Shown here: piece after piece, positions 52,387 to 61,275 of the stretch
How the letters are laid out: every line of letters starts with the position of its first letter
Numbering within the stretch: position 1 is the stretch's first letter
NCBI GenBank assembly: GCA_942493075.1
Contig: OW818681.1
Location: forward strand, 4,898,001-4,962,000
Length of the DNA stretch: 64,000 nt
Direction of reading: 5' to 3'
Source: JBBQYD01 sp942493075
GTDB lineage: Bacteria; Verrucomicrobiota; Verrucomicrobiia; Limisphaerales; UBA8199
Notes under the pieces: model-generated
What the model saw: the letters and a program-made list of their open reading frames with translations, nothing else
Told to the model about the DNA's origin: nothing
Databases searched by the model: none
Made by a program: the position numbers and the translations under genes

Positions 52387-52530
52387 ATGGGAAAGCTGGG
52401 CCGGCACTATCAAAAACTAGACCATTGTTTCCACAGCCCTGCCATCGCAGTGACAAGGCTCTCTACTGGCCCACGCGTAGGCTCGGATCACCTGCCCCTC
52501 ATCGTGGAATGGGGATTGGTCAAGAGCGGC
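52387..52530 (+). pseudogene. C-terminal remnant of an endonuclease/exonuclease/phosphatase (EEP) family gene
   Basis: The translated frame reads LDHCFHSPAIAVTRL, then GPRVGSDHLPLIVEW. This is the C-terminal EEP signature: an LDHxFxS strand and the catalytic Ser-Asp-His in GSDHLP. Only about 45 residues remain. Upstream it abuts a repeat word, and downstream it runs into a family B hairpin at 52548. The gene has been truncated at its 5' end, and its native stop is lost or shifted. Confidence 0.55.
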
Positions 52531-52547
52531 AGCGAGACTAACTCACC

Positions 52548-52575
52548 GGCGGCCTCAGGCGAGGCCCGCCCTACC
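52548..52575. repeat. Single family B hairpin
   Basis: GGCGGCCTCAGGCGAGGC followed by CCGCCCTACC, i.e. the second hairpin of family B with one extra C in the right arm. The first hairpin is absent. It lies 63 bp before a complete copy. Confidence 0.65.
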
Positions 52576-52637
52576 AGAGCCCCATACCCTATCACGCCAC
52601 GCGAATGGCTGGTGACCAAGGTGCCTCTTTAGTGGTG

Positions 52638-52727
52638 GCACCGCTCTCGCCGAGAGCGGCCTCTGAGAGATGATTGGGGCCTCTGTGTTGTTGGGGATCG
52701 GCGGCCTCAGGCGAGGCCGCCCTACCA
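52638..52727. repeat. Paired hairpins, family B
   Basis: CCGCTCTCGCCGAGAGCGG (52641-52659) and GGCGGCCTCAGGCGAGGCCGCC (52700-52721), followed by CTACC. The 40-nt spacer resembles that of the copy at 25378. It ends 7 bp before the stop of the GH106-like gene and may serve as its 3' end. Confidence 0.8.
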
Positions 52728-52733
52728 TGAGTC

Positions 52734-55700
52734 TCATTGGGAACTGATCGGCTGGCGCACGATGATCAACTCAACCTTTTCTGGTGAGAACGGTTCAATG
52801 CGGATCACGTTGGCTCCCGGTTGGAGGTGCGTCGAGATGTCCAGGAGCGCGGGCTGGCCGATGAAGCCGCCACTGGACTGGCCATTCACGGTTACCCTGG
52901 CAGCCAATTCCGGCGCGATCCCAGGTGCGTGGAGGTAAACGCGGCCGTTCTCCAACTCCGAGCGCCCCAGTTCACACCTGCCCTGATACGGATTTGCGGT
53001 GACTGAACTCAGGGTGAGATTGCCTGATAAACGTTTCCACGGGGCTTTACCAAAACGCGCGATTTCTCGTGCTGGCGTCCACGCCGTGTCATCAAAGGCA
53101 GCCTGCGTCCATTCCTCGGGAGCTGATTCAGAACACTTCCATGTACCGTCAAGCCGCTGGGTGAATGTCTTTCCAGAGGCGAACTCAACCCGGAGTATAC
53201 CAATCACCCCTGCTGGATTGACCTGCACGCCGGGACGATTCTCGGCCAGGATAGCCAATTGATTGGTGCCGGGCAGCAGACGTTCTGACACGTTTAGTTC
53301 CACCGGATTGCGCCAACCCTCAGGGCCGTCATCCCCCTGCCCTGCTGATCGGCCGTTCACGAAAAGTTCGAAATGATTGTCGGCTGATCCGATAAACAGG
53401 GCCTTTGTCACATTGTCCGAACCTGCGAGCACAATCGATTTTCGGAAATGGCGCTTTCCTATGGGTGCGTTCCTGGCTGGATCGCCTTCAGCGGACCAGA
53501 CCCAGGCTCCACCTGACAACTGTTCAGTGATTCCTAACTCTTTAGGAAGCACCGGTTGCTCAGCAGATGGGATTTGTTCCGGTCGCAAGGCAATCGTGGT
53601 GCCGTTTTCCAGCACGGCTGGTTCAGGCCGAATGGGCAAAGGCCGGGGGGTAGGTTGAAAAACCAGGAGCACACTCTCGTTGGGCTCCATTCGCAATTTC
53701 ATCTGCACGTGTTTTCCGCTCCTGGTGAATGGAATCGCGGTGATGTGGTTGCGCATGGCATCCCAGCATTCCGGGTGGCCATCGGCCTTTATTCGAAAGG
53801 TAAACTCACGGGCAGAGCCTTCGTGGTTCTGGTTGGCGATGAAGAACACGTCACGCCCATCTTTGACCCGGTGGAGCACATGCAGCCAGTGATCGGTTTT
53901 ACCTTCGAGCACCTCCAGCGTTGGGTTGACGCCCGCCTCAGCCAGGGCCGCCTGCACCTGCTCGGGTGTGGGTGATTCGGGTAACAGGTACGCTCGCCCT
54001 CCGGCGGCGTTGGTTCTGCAAGCGGTCAGGCCAGGCTTGGCTGAATCACCCCAGATTGCGTTCCTCAGCGCAGCTATATCCTTTGGGCTTTTCCCGATGG
54101 TTGCCGATCTTTCCGGCAGGAACCCATATCCAAGAACAATGCCACCGTTGTCGAAGAATTGCTTCACCCGCGCCAGGGTGGGATAAGGAATCACTTCGAC
54201 GGGCGGAACTGCCAGGACGCGGTAGGACTCCTTGCGCAGCTTGATTTCACTGCGGCTGATCCTGGTTTTCTTCTCGAACACATCGTAAGGCAGCCAGTCG
54301 CAGTCATAGAGAGCATCCTGAAGAGTCTCGCTGAATTGGTCGGGCAAGATCCGTTTACCCAAATTAGCGCTCTGGCCCAGGTAAAGAAATGCGACAGGGC
54401 AGACATGTTTGCCGCCAGTGAGCATCACACTCAGCCTGCTGGTGTAATCGGCAAACACGCGATATAAAGGCCAGCGTGGTTCAAATCCGCTGTTATAGAA
54501 GTAAGGGGGACAGTCCGTATCGTAGGGTGATTTGGGATTGAATGAATGCGGGATCAGGAAATTGACGCCTGAGACGTGCATGTGATCAGTCCACCACTTC
54601 ATTTCCGGATAGGTGAGGTCCTGACCACGCGCACCAAAAATTTCCACCATCGAAACGTCATCTGGTTTGCCATAGGCATGTGAAATGGAACTGCCCAATT
54701 TGGGGGTCTGCCAGCAGGGCGCATCGCGCGTGACCCGCTTGCCCATGACGAACTGATCGAACACGGCATCAATCCCGCCCATATCGCTGTAGCCCTGCAC
54801 CCGCATCATATCCCCGGCGCAATACTCCAGGCGCTGGTAGAGAAGCGAATGCTCCATAAAATGGCCGATGGATTTCACGCCACGCTCGCGGCACCAATCT
54901 GATATTCCGCCGTACATGGTTCGTCCCCATGCCTCAGCCAGGGCGTCACGATACTGGAACTGAGCGGCGGTTTGGTCCTCCCCGGCCAACTCGTGCAGGT
55001 GCGCCACGTAGGCTTTCTTCCAATCCACCTTCCATTCAGCCAGGATGTGAGGCAGTTCGGTGCCCCAGTCGCCCTGGGTCTCCGGTTCATCGTAGAAGAA
55101 GCCCTTGATGGTCTTGCCGAAATCGGCCCGGTAACGGTCATAATGGGGCTGGTAGACAGTCTCGAGGAACCAATCCACGCAGTCTTTGCTTGCACCATCC
55201 ACGCTCAGGTTCTTGCCGCCGCCCTGAAGAACTCCGGGGGCTTGATCATGGGTAAACTTGATCACTTTCCATTTTCCGGCTGGAACCTTCCAACTGAGTT
55301 TTCCATTGCGAATGCGGGGGGCCAGATCCACCAGAGTGTCGCCCTGGACCTTGCCGGTCGCATCGATTCGCCCGGCTACAGTGGCTACGTAGCGCTCACC
55401 CGTGTAGCCTTCGGCTTCCAGCACACGCGGGCCGTCCACCTCAGTGGCGCTGCTCGCCAGGCGTTTGGCAGCGTATTGCGGAGGCACACGGTTGGCTACA
55501 GTTTGGCTTGGCCACCATTTCTCATCGAAAATCCATAGATCCAGGTTGTTTTTGCGGGCTTCTTCCACACAAATATCCATATCCCGCCACCAACCCGCTC
55601 CCAGCCAATCGTTATGAGGTCGTGATTCCGGGGTGAAGCTGCCGTTGCCGCCTTCCAGCACCTTGCCGACATATGCCCGGAGCTTTTCCGGAGTATCATC

Positions 55701-55859
55701 ACCATGCAGCCAAAAGAGGGGCCCAGTGAGGCGCCTGGCTTCGGGAGGCAATTCACGGAACTGGCGTTCGGTTTCCCATGAATCCGCGGCCACGGCGGGC
55801 AAGACGGCAGAGAGCGCGGCGAGCAGGTAAAGCTTCCGTAACTGGAAAAGGGCTTTCAT
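52734..55859 (-). CDS. Secreted GH106-like glycoside hydrolase (alpha-L-rhamnosidase type)
   Basis: A 1041-residue exported enzyme. The signal peptide is about residues 1-24 (LYLLAALSAVLPAVAA). The catalytic region has GPLFWLHGDDTPEKLRAYVG, then DICVEEARKNNLDLWIFDEKWWPS, GFFYDEPETQGDWG with adjacent acidic residues, and a VKSIGHFMEHSLLYQRLEYC segment. The C-terminal third holds beta-sandwich, GH2-like sugar-binding modules (about 790-1030; KALFIGSADNHFELFVNGRSAG). The pattern fits GH106, known for alpha-L-rhamnosidases on pectin-type side chains. No other CAZyme is adjacent. Periplasmic or extracellular. Confidence 0.75.
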   Translation of the reverse strand: MKALFQLRKLYLLAALSAVLPAVAADSWETERQFRELPPEARRLTGPLFWLHGDDTPEKLRAYVGKVLEGGNGSFTPESRPHNDWLGAGWWRDMDICVEEARKNNLDLWIFDEKWWPSQTVANRVPPQYAAKRLASSATEVDGPRVLEAEGYTGERYVATVAGRIDATGKVQGDTLVDLAPRIRNGKLSWKVPAGKWKVIKFTHDQAPGVLQGGGKNLSVDGASKDCVDWFLETVYQPHYDRYRADFGKTIKGFFYDEPETQGDWGTELPHILAEWKVDWKKAYVAHLHELAGEDQTAAQFQYRDALAEAWGRTMYGGISDWCRERGVKSIGHFMEHSLLYQRLEYCAGDMMRVQGYSDMGGIDAVFDQFVMGKRVTRDAPCWQTPKLGSSISHAYGKPDDVSMVEIFGARGQDLTYPEMKWWTDHMHVSGVNFLIPHSFNPKSPYDTDCPPYFYNSGFEPRWPLYRVFADYTSRLSVMLTGGKHVCPVAFLYLGQSANLGKRILPDQFSETLQDALYDCDWLPYDVFEKKTRISRSEIKLRKESYRVLAVPPVEVIPYPTLARVKQFFDNGGIVLGYGFLPERSATIGKSPKDIAALRNAIWGDSAKPGLTACRTNAAGGRAYLLPESPTPEQVQAALAEAGVNPTLEVLEGKTDHWLHVLHRVKDGRDVFFIANQNHEGSAREFTFRIKADGHPECWDAMRNHITAIPFTRSGKHVQMKLRMEPNESVLLVFQPTPRPLPIRPEPAVLENGTTIALRPEQIPSAEQPVLPKELGITEQLSGGAWVWSAEGDPARNAPIGKRHFRKSIVLAGSDNVTKALFIGSADNHFELFVNGRSAGQGDDGPEGWRNPVELNVSERLLPGTNQLAILAENRPGVQVNPAGVIGILRVEFASGKTFTQRLDGTWKCSESAPEEWTQAAFDDTAWTPAREIARFGKAPWKRLSGNLTLSSVTANPYQGRCELGRSELENGRVYLHAPGIAPELAARVTVNGQSSGGFIGQPALLDISTHLQPGANVIRIEPFSPEKVELIIVRQPISSQ

Positions 55860-55969
55860 ATTTGGCGTGATCCTATGAGCCCACAGAACGGGGCGTTCGG
55901 CAAGAAAAGTCTGCGGACGGTTTGCATTTCTCCATGGCTTTACTTAACGTTCCAGCCAGCGAGTCCTAT

Positions 55970-56209
55970 ATGAATCCCAAATTGCTACTGAAGACTGTTT
56001 TCCTGATCGCCATCCTGATGTTGCTGGTGATTATGGGAATGAGCAACCGCCAGACCGTGTCCCTGGCCATGCCTCCCCTATTCCATACCCAGCGGGCGCC
56101 AGCCGCGCTGATGTACTTCGGTTTTTTTGCCCTGGGCGTCCTATCCGGAACCATCCTAACGGCTGGTGGCGGCAAACGTTCCAGCGGCAAGAGCAAATCA
56201 GACAAGTAA
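55970..56209 (+). CDS. Small membrane protein with two TM helices
   Basis: About 79 residues from ATG 55970 (MNPKLLLKTVFLIAILMLLV); an upstream ATG at 55934 would add 12 residues. It has two hydrophobic helices (7-26 and about 45-66), a short loop, and a basic tail GGGKRSSGKSKSDK. The layout resembles LapA/DUF1049-type proteins, but homology is not certain. It ends 42 bp before the beta-CASP gene on the same strand. Confidence 0.6.
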   Translation: MNPKLLLKTVFLIAILMLLVIMGMSNRQTVSLAMPPLFHTQRAPAALMYFGFFALGVLSGTILTAGGGKRSSGKSKSDK

Positions 56210-56251
56210 CCACGACCCGAACCCCAACCAACTCACCTTGTAGAGGAACCT

Positions 56252-57646
56252 ATGCGATTAACCCCTTTCGGAGCCGCCGGTGGCGAAGTCACTGGCTCGG
56301 CGTACTTGCTCGAAACCAGCCAGGCCCGCGTACTCATAGATTGCGGGTTGTTCCAGGGTGGCCGCCAGGCGGATGCGCGTAATCATGGTCAACTGGTTCC
56401 CTCGGCCGCCGGGTTGGACGCGGTTGTACTGACGCATGGGCACCTGGATCATACCGGCCGTTTGCCACTGTTGCTGAAGGCAGGTTACGGCGGCCTGGTG
56501 CATGCCACGCCGGCAACAGTGGACCTGACGTCTTTGATTCTCCGGGATTCTGCGAAAATCCAGACACAGGATGCGGAACGCATTAACCGCAAACGTGAGC
56601 GGGCAGGCGAAGCGCCCGTAGAACCGCTCTATACGATCAGCCAGGTCGAGAGCACCTTGCAGCGGCTCTCACCCGTTTCCTATCACACTCCGATAACGGT
56701 GGCGCCGGGGATTGAGGCTGAATTCGCTGAAGCCGGCCATATGCTGGGTTCGGGTTCGATCCTGCTGCGAGTGAAAGAAAACGGGAATGAAAAGAGGATC
56801 GTGTTTTCTGGTGACCTGGGTCCGAAAAACGCCCCGATTCTGCGGGATTTCGAGCCGTTTTCCGATGCCGACGTTGTCGTCCTCGAATCGACCTACGGAG
56901 ACCATGATCACCGTGGGTTCACAGAAACGGTGGAAGAGTTCTTCCAGATCGTTAAAGAGGCCGTGCAGGCAGGGGGAAAAATTCTGGTACCGACTTTTGC
57001 CGTGGGTCGCGCGCAGCTTCTAACCATGCTGATGGCGTATGCGTTTCGTCACGGAATTGTTCAGCCATTCCCCGTCTATCTGGATAGCCCAATGGCGTTG
57101 GAAGCCTGGAAGATTTACCGGGCGCACCGGGAACTTTTCGATGACGATATGGAGAAGTTCCTCAAGGAGGGCTCCATCCAGGAGGATCTGAAGACGTTCA
57201 ATGCCAGCGCTACCGCTGACGAGTCCCGAAAAATCAACGATGTGACTGGTGCCTGCCTGGTGATGGCGGGCGCAGGCATGTGCAATGCCGGACGCATCCT
57301 TCATCATCTGAAGCAGAATCTGTGGCGTCCAGGTACACACGTGGTAATCGTTGGTTACCAGGCTTACGGCTCATTGGGCCGCATGCTCGTGGAGGGCGCG
57401 AAAGAGGTCAAAATCTTTGGAGAAAAAATCGTGGTCCGTGCCAAGGTTCATACCTTGGGCGGTTTCAGTGCACATGCCGGACAAAGTGACCTGCTGGCGT
57501 GGTTTTCAAAAATGGCGAAGAACAAGCCCAAGGTCATCCTGACACATGGTGAAGATGCTCCGCGACGGGCATTGGCACGTCAGATCAAAACTCTGTATGG
57601 CGTTACTCCTATTATGCCCGACCTGGAGCAGGAGATGACGCTCTGA
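56252..57646 (+). CDS. MBL-fold metallo-hydrolase of the beta-CASP family (RNA-processing nuclease type)
   Basis: 464 residues. The MBL metal motif is LTHGHLDHTGR (His62, His64, Asp66, His67). Further ligands are EAGHMLGSGSI and FSGDLG; the beta-CASP insert runs about 195-330; and the C-terminal GGFSAHAGQSDLL is the RMMBL motif. Such proteins (YpdI/CPSF-like) cleave RNA, commonly single-stranded RNA or mRNA 3' ends, with two zinc ions. No KH domains are present, unlike archaeal CPSF. ATG at 56252 is preceded by GAGGAA six bases upstream. Confidence 0.88.
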   Translation: MRLTPFGAAGGEVTGSAYLLETSQARVLIDCGLFQGGRQADARNHGQLVPSAAGLDAVVLTHGHLDHTGRLPLLLKAGYGGLVHATPATVDLTSLILRDSAKIQTQDAERINRKRERAGEAPVEPLYTISQVESTLQRLSPVSYHTPITVAPGIEAEFAEAGHMLGSGSILLRVKENGNEKRIVFSGDLGPKNAPILRDFEPFSDADVVVLESTYGDHDHRGFTETVEEFFQIVKEAVQAGGKILVPTFAVGRAQLLTMLMAYAFRHGIVQPFPVYLDSPMALEAWKIYRAHRELFDDDMEKFLKEGSIQEDLKTFNASATADESRKINDVTGACLVMAGAGMCNAGRILHHLKQNLWRPGTHVVIVGYQAYGSLGRMLVEGAKEVKIFGEKIVVRAKVHTLGGFSAHAGQSDLLAWFSKMAKNKPKVILTHGEDAPRRALARQIKTLYGVTPIMPDLEQEMTL

Positions 57647-57682
57647 GCCGAGGAATGCGGTTTTCATAAGCGCATTGTTCGC

Positions 57683-57688
57683 TATAAT
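57683..57688 (+). promoter_or_regulatory. Consensus -10 box placing the transcript start on the GTG start codon
   Basis: TATAAT at 57683-57688 is perfect. A start 7 nt downstream falls at 57695, the first base of the GTG codon. The -35 region (TTTTCA near 57661-57666, spacing 16) is weak. It implies a leaderless mRNA. Confidence 0.45.
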
Positions 57689-57694
57689 GGCGCT

Positions 57695-58678
57695 GTGACA
57701 CTCGGGCTGCCCAAAGCTCTGGCGCTGCTCACCTGCGCCGGTTTTCTGGCCTTTGCCTTTTGGCAGGTCAGAATGCTCGATTTCGAAGAGGAGCGCCCTC
57801 CTCAGAAGCCTTCCTCGCAAGCAGGTGAAGGCCTTCGCGGAACTCCCATGGCCAGCGAACCGATGGAGTCGTTCCCAAAACCCGCCCTGGCTCCGGAATC
57901 GGTGCCGGCGGTTAAATGGCAATCGTTGGAGACTGAGGACTACCAGCAGTACCTGGCGAATCTGCGCGCGATTGGCTGTCCGGAGCAGACTGTGCGGGAT
58001 ATTGTGGCCGCCGATTTGTTATCGGCGTACTCAGCCCAACGCAAGGAAGCGTTACTGGAGCGTTATCGAAACTTCAAGTATTGGAGGTCTGATACCCAGG
58101 ACCAGGCGGCCCGGACGGAACTTGAGCGCAAGCGGAGGCTGATTGACCAGGATATGAACTGGGCAATGCGCGAGCTGCTGGGGCAAGATTTTATCCCGCC
58201 TTCCGCGGCCCAGAATTGGCGCATGGCTGAATTAGACGCGGCGCTCGGATTCCTGTCCGAGGACAAGAGGGCGCGAGTGCGCAATCTCCTGATCGAGAGA
58301 GCGGGATCGGACCAGCAGATGCAAGCCTTGGCCAGCGGACAGGACTCACCCAACGCGAAGGAGGCTTTGGAGGATTATGAACGGGTTCAGAAGGAGCTGC
58401 AGCAAACGTTGTCTGCGGCAGAGCTGAGCCAGGTCGAGATGACGTCGTCGCCGACAGCCGAACAGCTTCGTCGCAGGCTGGCTGGTTTCAATCCCACTGA
58501 AGCGGAGTTTCAGATGCTGTTCCGGGAATGGCAGGAGTACGAGCAGAACCTGGCGCGCATGAGCGTTACGGGCGAAGCTGAACCCGAGGCGCTCCGCGCG
58601 TTACTGGAGGAGACACTAAAAGCGCGCCTCGGTGAGGACCGGGCGCGCGAATTCTTCAACAATTGGAAGAGGTTTTAG
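57695..58678 (+). CDS. Unrecognised membrane-anchored protein, coiled-coil-rich
   Basis: 327 residues from GTG 57695. An N-terminal TM helix (about 5-22, LPKALALLTCAGFLAFAFW) is followed by a proline/glutamate linker and a highly charged, helix-rich body (rich in Arg, Glu and Gln). It contains repeated E(L/A)-type heptads around residues 140-300 and a conserved-looking LEERLKARLGEDRAREFF-like C-terminus. No catalytic motif seen. A TATAAT box lies so close that the mRNA would be leaderless. Its stop overlaps the convergent fabF stop (TTAG). Not recognised; a structural or scaffolding role is only a guess. Confidence 0.65.
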   Translation: MTLGLPKALALLTCAGFLAFAFWQVRMLDFEEERPPQKPSSQAGEGLRGTPMASEPMESFPKPALAPESVPAVKWQSLETEDYQQYLANLRAIGCPEQTVRDIVAADLLSAYSAQRKEALLERYRNFKYWRSDTQDQAARTELERKRRLIDQDMNWAMRELLGQDFIPPSAAQNWRMAELDAALGFLSEDKRARVRNLLIERAGSDQQMQALASGQDSPNAKEALEDYERVQKELQQTLSAAELSQVEMTSSPTAEQLRRRLAGFNPTEAEFQMLFREWQEYEQNLARMSVTGEAEPEALRALLEETLKARLGEDRAREFFNNWKRF

Positions 58679-59934
58679 GCCTCGTATTTGCGGACGATCA
58701 CGCTGGCGTTATGACCACCGAAGCCGAATGAATTATTCAGAGCGGCTTTCACCTGCTTTTCGCGGGCGGTATTGGGGGCGTAATCCAGATCGCATTGCGG
58801 GTCGGGCACCGAGAGGTTAAGTGTCGGTGGCACCATTCCGGTTTGGATGGCTTTGACGCACGTAATGAGTTCAGCCGCGCCGGCAGCGCCGAGCATGTGG
58901 CCGGTGGCGCCTTTGGTGGAGCTGACGATAAGCTTGCGTGCGTGATCGGCGAAGACAGTCTTTACCGCCATGGTCTCCGCAATGTCACCTGTCGGTGTGG
59001 AGGTGCCGTGGGCGTTGATGTAGCCGATTTCCTCGGCGTTGATCCCGGCGCCACGGAGGGCCATGCGCATACAACGGGCAGCGCCTTCTCCGCCGGGAGA
59101 GGGGGCAGTCAGGTGGTGCGCGTCAGCCGTGTTGCCGTAACCAGCGAGTTCCGCGTAGATACGGGCACCGCGTTTTTTGGCGTGCTCCAATTCTTCCAAC
59201 ACCAGCACTCCTGAGCCTTCACCCATAACGAAACCGTCGCGGTCCTTGTCGAATGGACGGGAAGCGTGCTTCGGGTCGTCATTGCGGGTGCTCATGGCGC
59301 GCATGGAACAGAAACCGCCGATCCCGATGGGGACTATGGTGGCTTCGGCACCGCCGGCGAGCATGACCTGGGCATCGCCCATTTTGATGGTGCGCCAGGC
59401 TTCGCCGATGGCGTGGTTGCCTGTGGCGCAAGCGGAGCAAGTGGCGAAATTCGGGCCGCGCAAATTGTGATACATCGAGATCAGACCGGATGCCATGTTC
59501 GAGATCAGCATCGGGATCATGAAAGGCGAGAGCCGTCCGGGGCCGCGCTCAAGCAGGATCTTGTGCTGTTCGGTGGTGGTGGCCAGGCCGCCGATGCCGG
59601 AGCCCATGTACACACCGAACTCGTCCAGATTCTCTGTGTTGAGATCCAGGCCGGAATCCTTCAAGGCCTGCCAGGCGGCATGAACACCGAACTGGGAGTA
59701 ACGATCGGTCCGGCGGACTTCTTTCGGATTCGGGAAGGCCGGAGTGGGGTCGAAGTTTTTAACCTCCGCCGCGATTTGGGTGTCAAACTTGGAGGGGTCA
59801 AAGGCCGTAATACGGTCGATGCCACATTCTCCTGCCAGGAGATTCTTCCAGTAAGTTTCAAGATCGGTGCCTATCGGGGAGACGACACCCATGCCAGTAA
59901 TAACTATTCTGCGTTCGGTCCAATTGCTCGCCAT
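58675..59934 (-). CDS. fabF: Beta-ketoacyl-ACP synthase II
   Basis: A 419-residue elongating condensing enzyme of type II fatty acid synthesis. It decarboxylatively condenses malonyl-ACP with acyl-ACP. The catalytic triad is Cys169 (CSACATGNHAIGEA), His309 (NAHGTSTPTGD) and His346 (GATGHMLGAAGA). Lys near GxTKGATGH is also present. The length is normal. It follows acpP after a terminator-like hairpin whose T-run abuts the ATG. Convergent with the upstream-lying gene at 57695. Confidence 0.96.
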   Translation of the reverse strand: MASNWTERRIVITGMGVVSPIGTDLETYWKNLLAGECGIDRITAFDPSKFDTQIAAEVKNFDPTPAFPNPKEVRRTDRYSQFGVHAAWQALKDSGLDLNTENLDEFGVYMGSGIGGLATTTEQHKILLERGPGRLSPFMIPMLISNMASGLISMYHNLRGPNFATCSACATGNHAIGEAWRTIKMGDAQVMLAGGAEATIVPIGIGGFCSMRAMSTRNDDPKHASRPFDKDRDGFVMGEGSGVLVLEELEHAKKRGARIYAELAGYGNTADAHHLTAPSPGGEGAARCMRMALRGAGINAEEIGYINAHGTSTPTGDIAETMAVKTVFADHARKLIVSSTKGATGHMLGAAGAAELITCVKAIQTGMVPPTLNLSVPDPQCDLDYAPNTAREKQVKAALNNSFGFGGHNASVIVRKYEA

Positions 59935-59981
59935 AAAAAAATAAACGGGGCAGCTTAAGCTGTTGCCAGCCTAAGCTGCCC
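59935..59981 (-). terminator. Terminator-like hairpin between acpP and fabF
   Basis: On the minus strand GGGCAGCTTA (59972-59981) pairs with TAAGCTGCCC (59948-59957), followed by CGTTTATTTTTTT (59935-59947) which ends directly at the fabF ATG. It would reduce fabF relative to acpP, or act as an S1-binding leader. Confidence 0.65.
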
Positions 59982-60017
59982 GGAAAACGTTTAACTTACA
60001 ATTCAAATCCTGAGGGA

Positions 60018-60263
60018 TTACTTCTGCTGAACATCTTCGATATATTTGATGACGTCGCCCACGCTCTGGAGCTTCTCCGCCTGTTCATCAGGGATTTCGC
60101 TGCCGAATTCCTCTTCCAAAGCCATCACGAGTTCGACCGTGTCGAGCGAGTCGGCGCCCAGGTCCTCAATGAATTTGGCCTCCGGGGTGACTTGATCCGC
60201 ATTCACGCCCAATTGCTCAACGATGATGTCTTTGACCCTCTGTTCAATAGATTTTTCAGCCAT
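60018..60263 (-). CDS. acpP: Acyl carrier protein
   Basis: 81 residues, very acidic. The phosphopantetheine-carrying Ser39 is in DLGADSLDTVELVMALEEEF. Start at ATG 60263 with GGAG upstream; an in-frame TTG 12 bp earlier is not used. It lies between fabG and fabF, the classical order. Confidence 0.97.
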   Translation of the reverse strand: MAEKSIEQRVKDIIVEQLGVNADQVTPEAKFIEDLGADSLDTVELVMALEEEFGSEIPDEQAEKLQSVGDVIKYIEDVQQK

Positions 60264-60294
60264 GGTTTTCTCCAATTCTTCTAATCTGCTGTGT

Positions 60295-60323
60295 GTCTAT
60301 GCCACGCCGGGGGCGGGCGTCAA
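60295..60323 (-). promoter_or_regulatory. Weak candidate promoter of acpP
   Basis: On the minus strand TTGACG (60318-60323) and ATAGAC (60295-60300) are 17 nt apart, 32 bp upstream of the acpP ATG. The -10 is a poor match. Confidence 0.3.
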
Positions 60324-60411
60324 GTCCGGATTCGATGATTTTTCATCACGTTCCGGGCACGTTTCGTTTCCCGCTGCAACACAATTGCTTGCAGAGGCAA
60401 AAATATTCAGG

Positions 60412-61158
60412 TCAGGACATCACCATTCCGCCATCAACGGCGAGCACTTGTCCAGTGATGTAACGGGCTCCGGGACCAGCCAGGAATAACGCCGCCTGTG
60501 CAATGTCTTCGGCCTGTCCAAGACTGTTCAACGGAATAGTCTTGAGCAGTTGCGCCTTCAGATCCTCACCAAGAGCCGCAGTCATATCGGTTTCTATAAA
60601 GCCAGGAGCCAGTGCGTTGACTGTAATGCCACGGGAGCCAAACTCACGTGCTACTGACTTTGTAAAACCGATCAAACCGGCTTTGCTCGCTGCGTAGTTA
60701 GCCTGACCGGCGTTTCCAATCAAGCCAATAACGGAGGCAACATTGATAATCCGGCCAGAACGCTGCTTAATAAAAGGGCGGCTAAAGGCCTTGGTGAACA
60801 GGAAAGCACCCTTAAGATTGGTGTCCAGGACCGTATTCCAATCCGTTTCGCTCATGCGCATGAGCAATCCATCCCGGGTCACCCCGGCGTTATTCACGAG
60901 GATGTCAACTTTGCCGCATTCGGCCAGGATTTTCTCCGCTGCTGCGCTCACCGCTGCGGAATCCGCCACGTCCACGGCATAGGCCCAGGCCTTCCGTCCG
61001 GCAGCACGCACTTCCTGAGCTACCTTTTCGGAATTCTCGACCGTCCGCGACACGCAAACAACGTCCGCCCCTGCGGAGGCGAAGGCGAGCGCGATGGCGC
61101 GTCCGATGCCCCTGCCGGCGCCGGTGACCACGGCAATCTGATTGGCAAGTTGACTCAT
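60412..61158 (-). CDS. fabG: 3-oxoacyl-ACP reductase
   Basis: A 248-residue SDR that reduces 3-oxoacyl-ACP with NADPH. Cofactor motif TGAGRGIGRA (12-21); NNAG at 89-92; catalytic Ser142, Tyr155 and Lys159 (ASVIGLIGNAGQANYAASKAG). Spacing and length match FabG. It leads the fabG-acpP-fabF cluster and diverges from the symporter gene with a 117-bp gap. Confidence 0.95.
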   Translation of the reverse strand: MSQLANQIAVVTGAGRGIGRAIALAFASAGADVVCVSRTVENSEKVAQEVRAAGRKAWAYAVDVADSAAVSAAAEKILAECGKVDILVNNAGVTRDGLLMRMSETDWNTVLDTNLKGAFLFTKAFSRPFIKQRSGRIINVASVIGLIGNAGQANYAASKAGLIGFTKSVAREFGSRGITVNALAPGFIETDMTAALGEDLKAQLLKTIPLNSLGQAEDIAQAALFLAGPGARYITGQVLAVDGGMVMS

Positions 61159-61275
61159 GCGGCGAACGTCATACGTGATACAAGGCTGCTGATCAAGCCC
61201 CGAATCAAGGTGGATCTTCCCGTGCGATTCTTCCCGTTGCCATGTCTCAGCCCACCGATTAGGCTCCCCGCGGTC

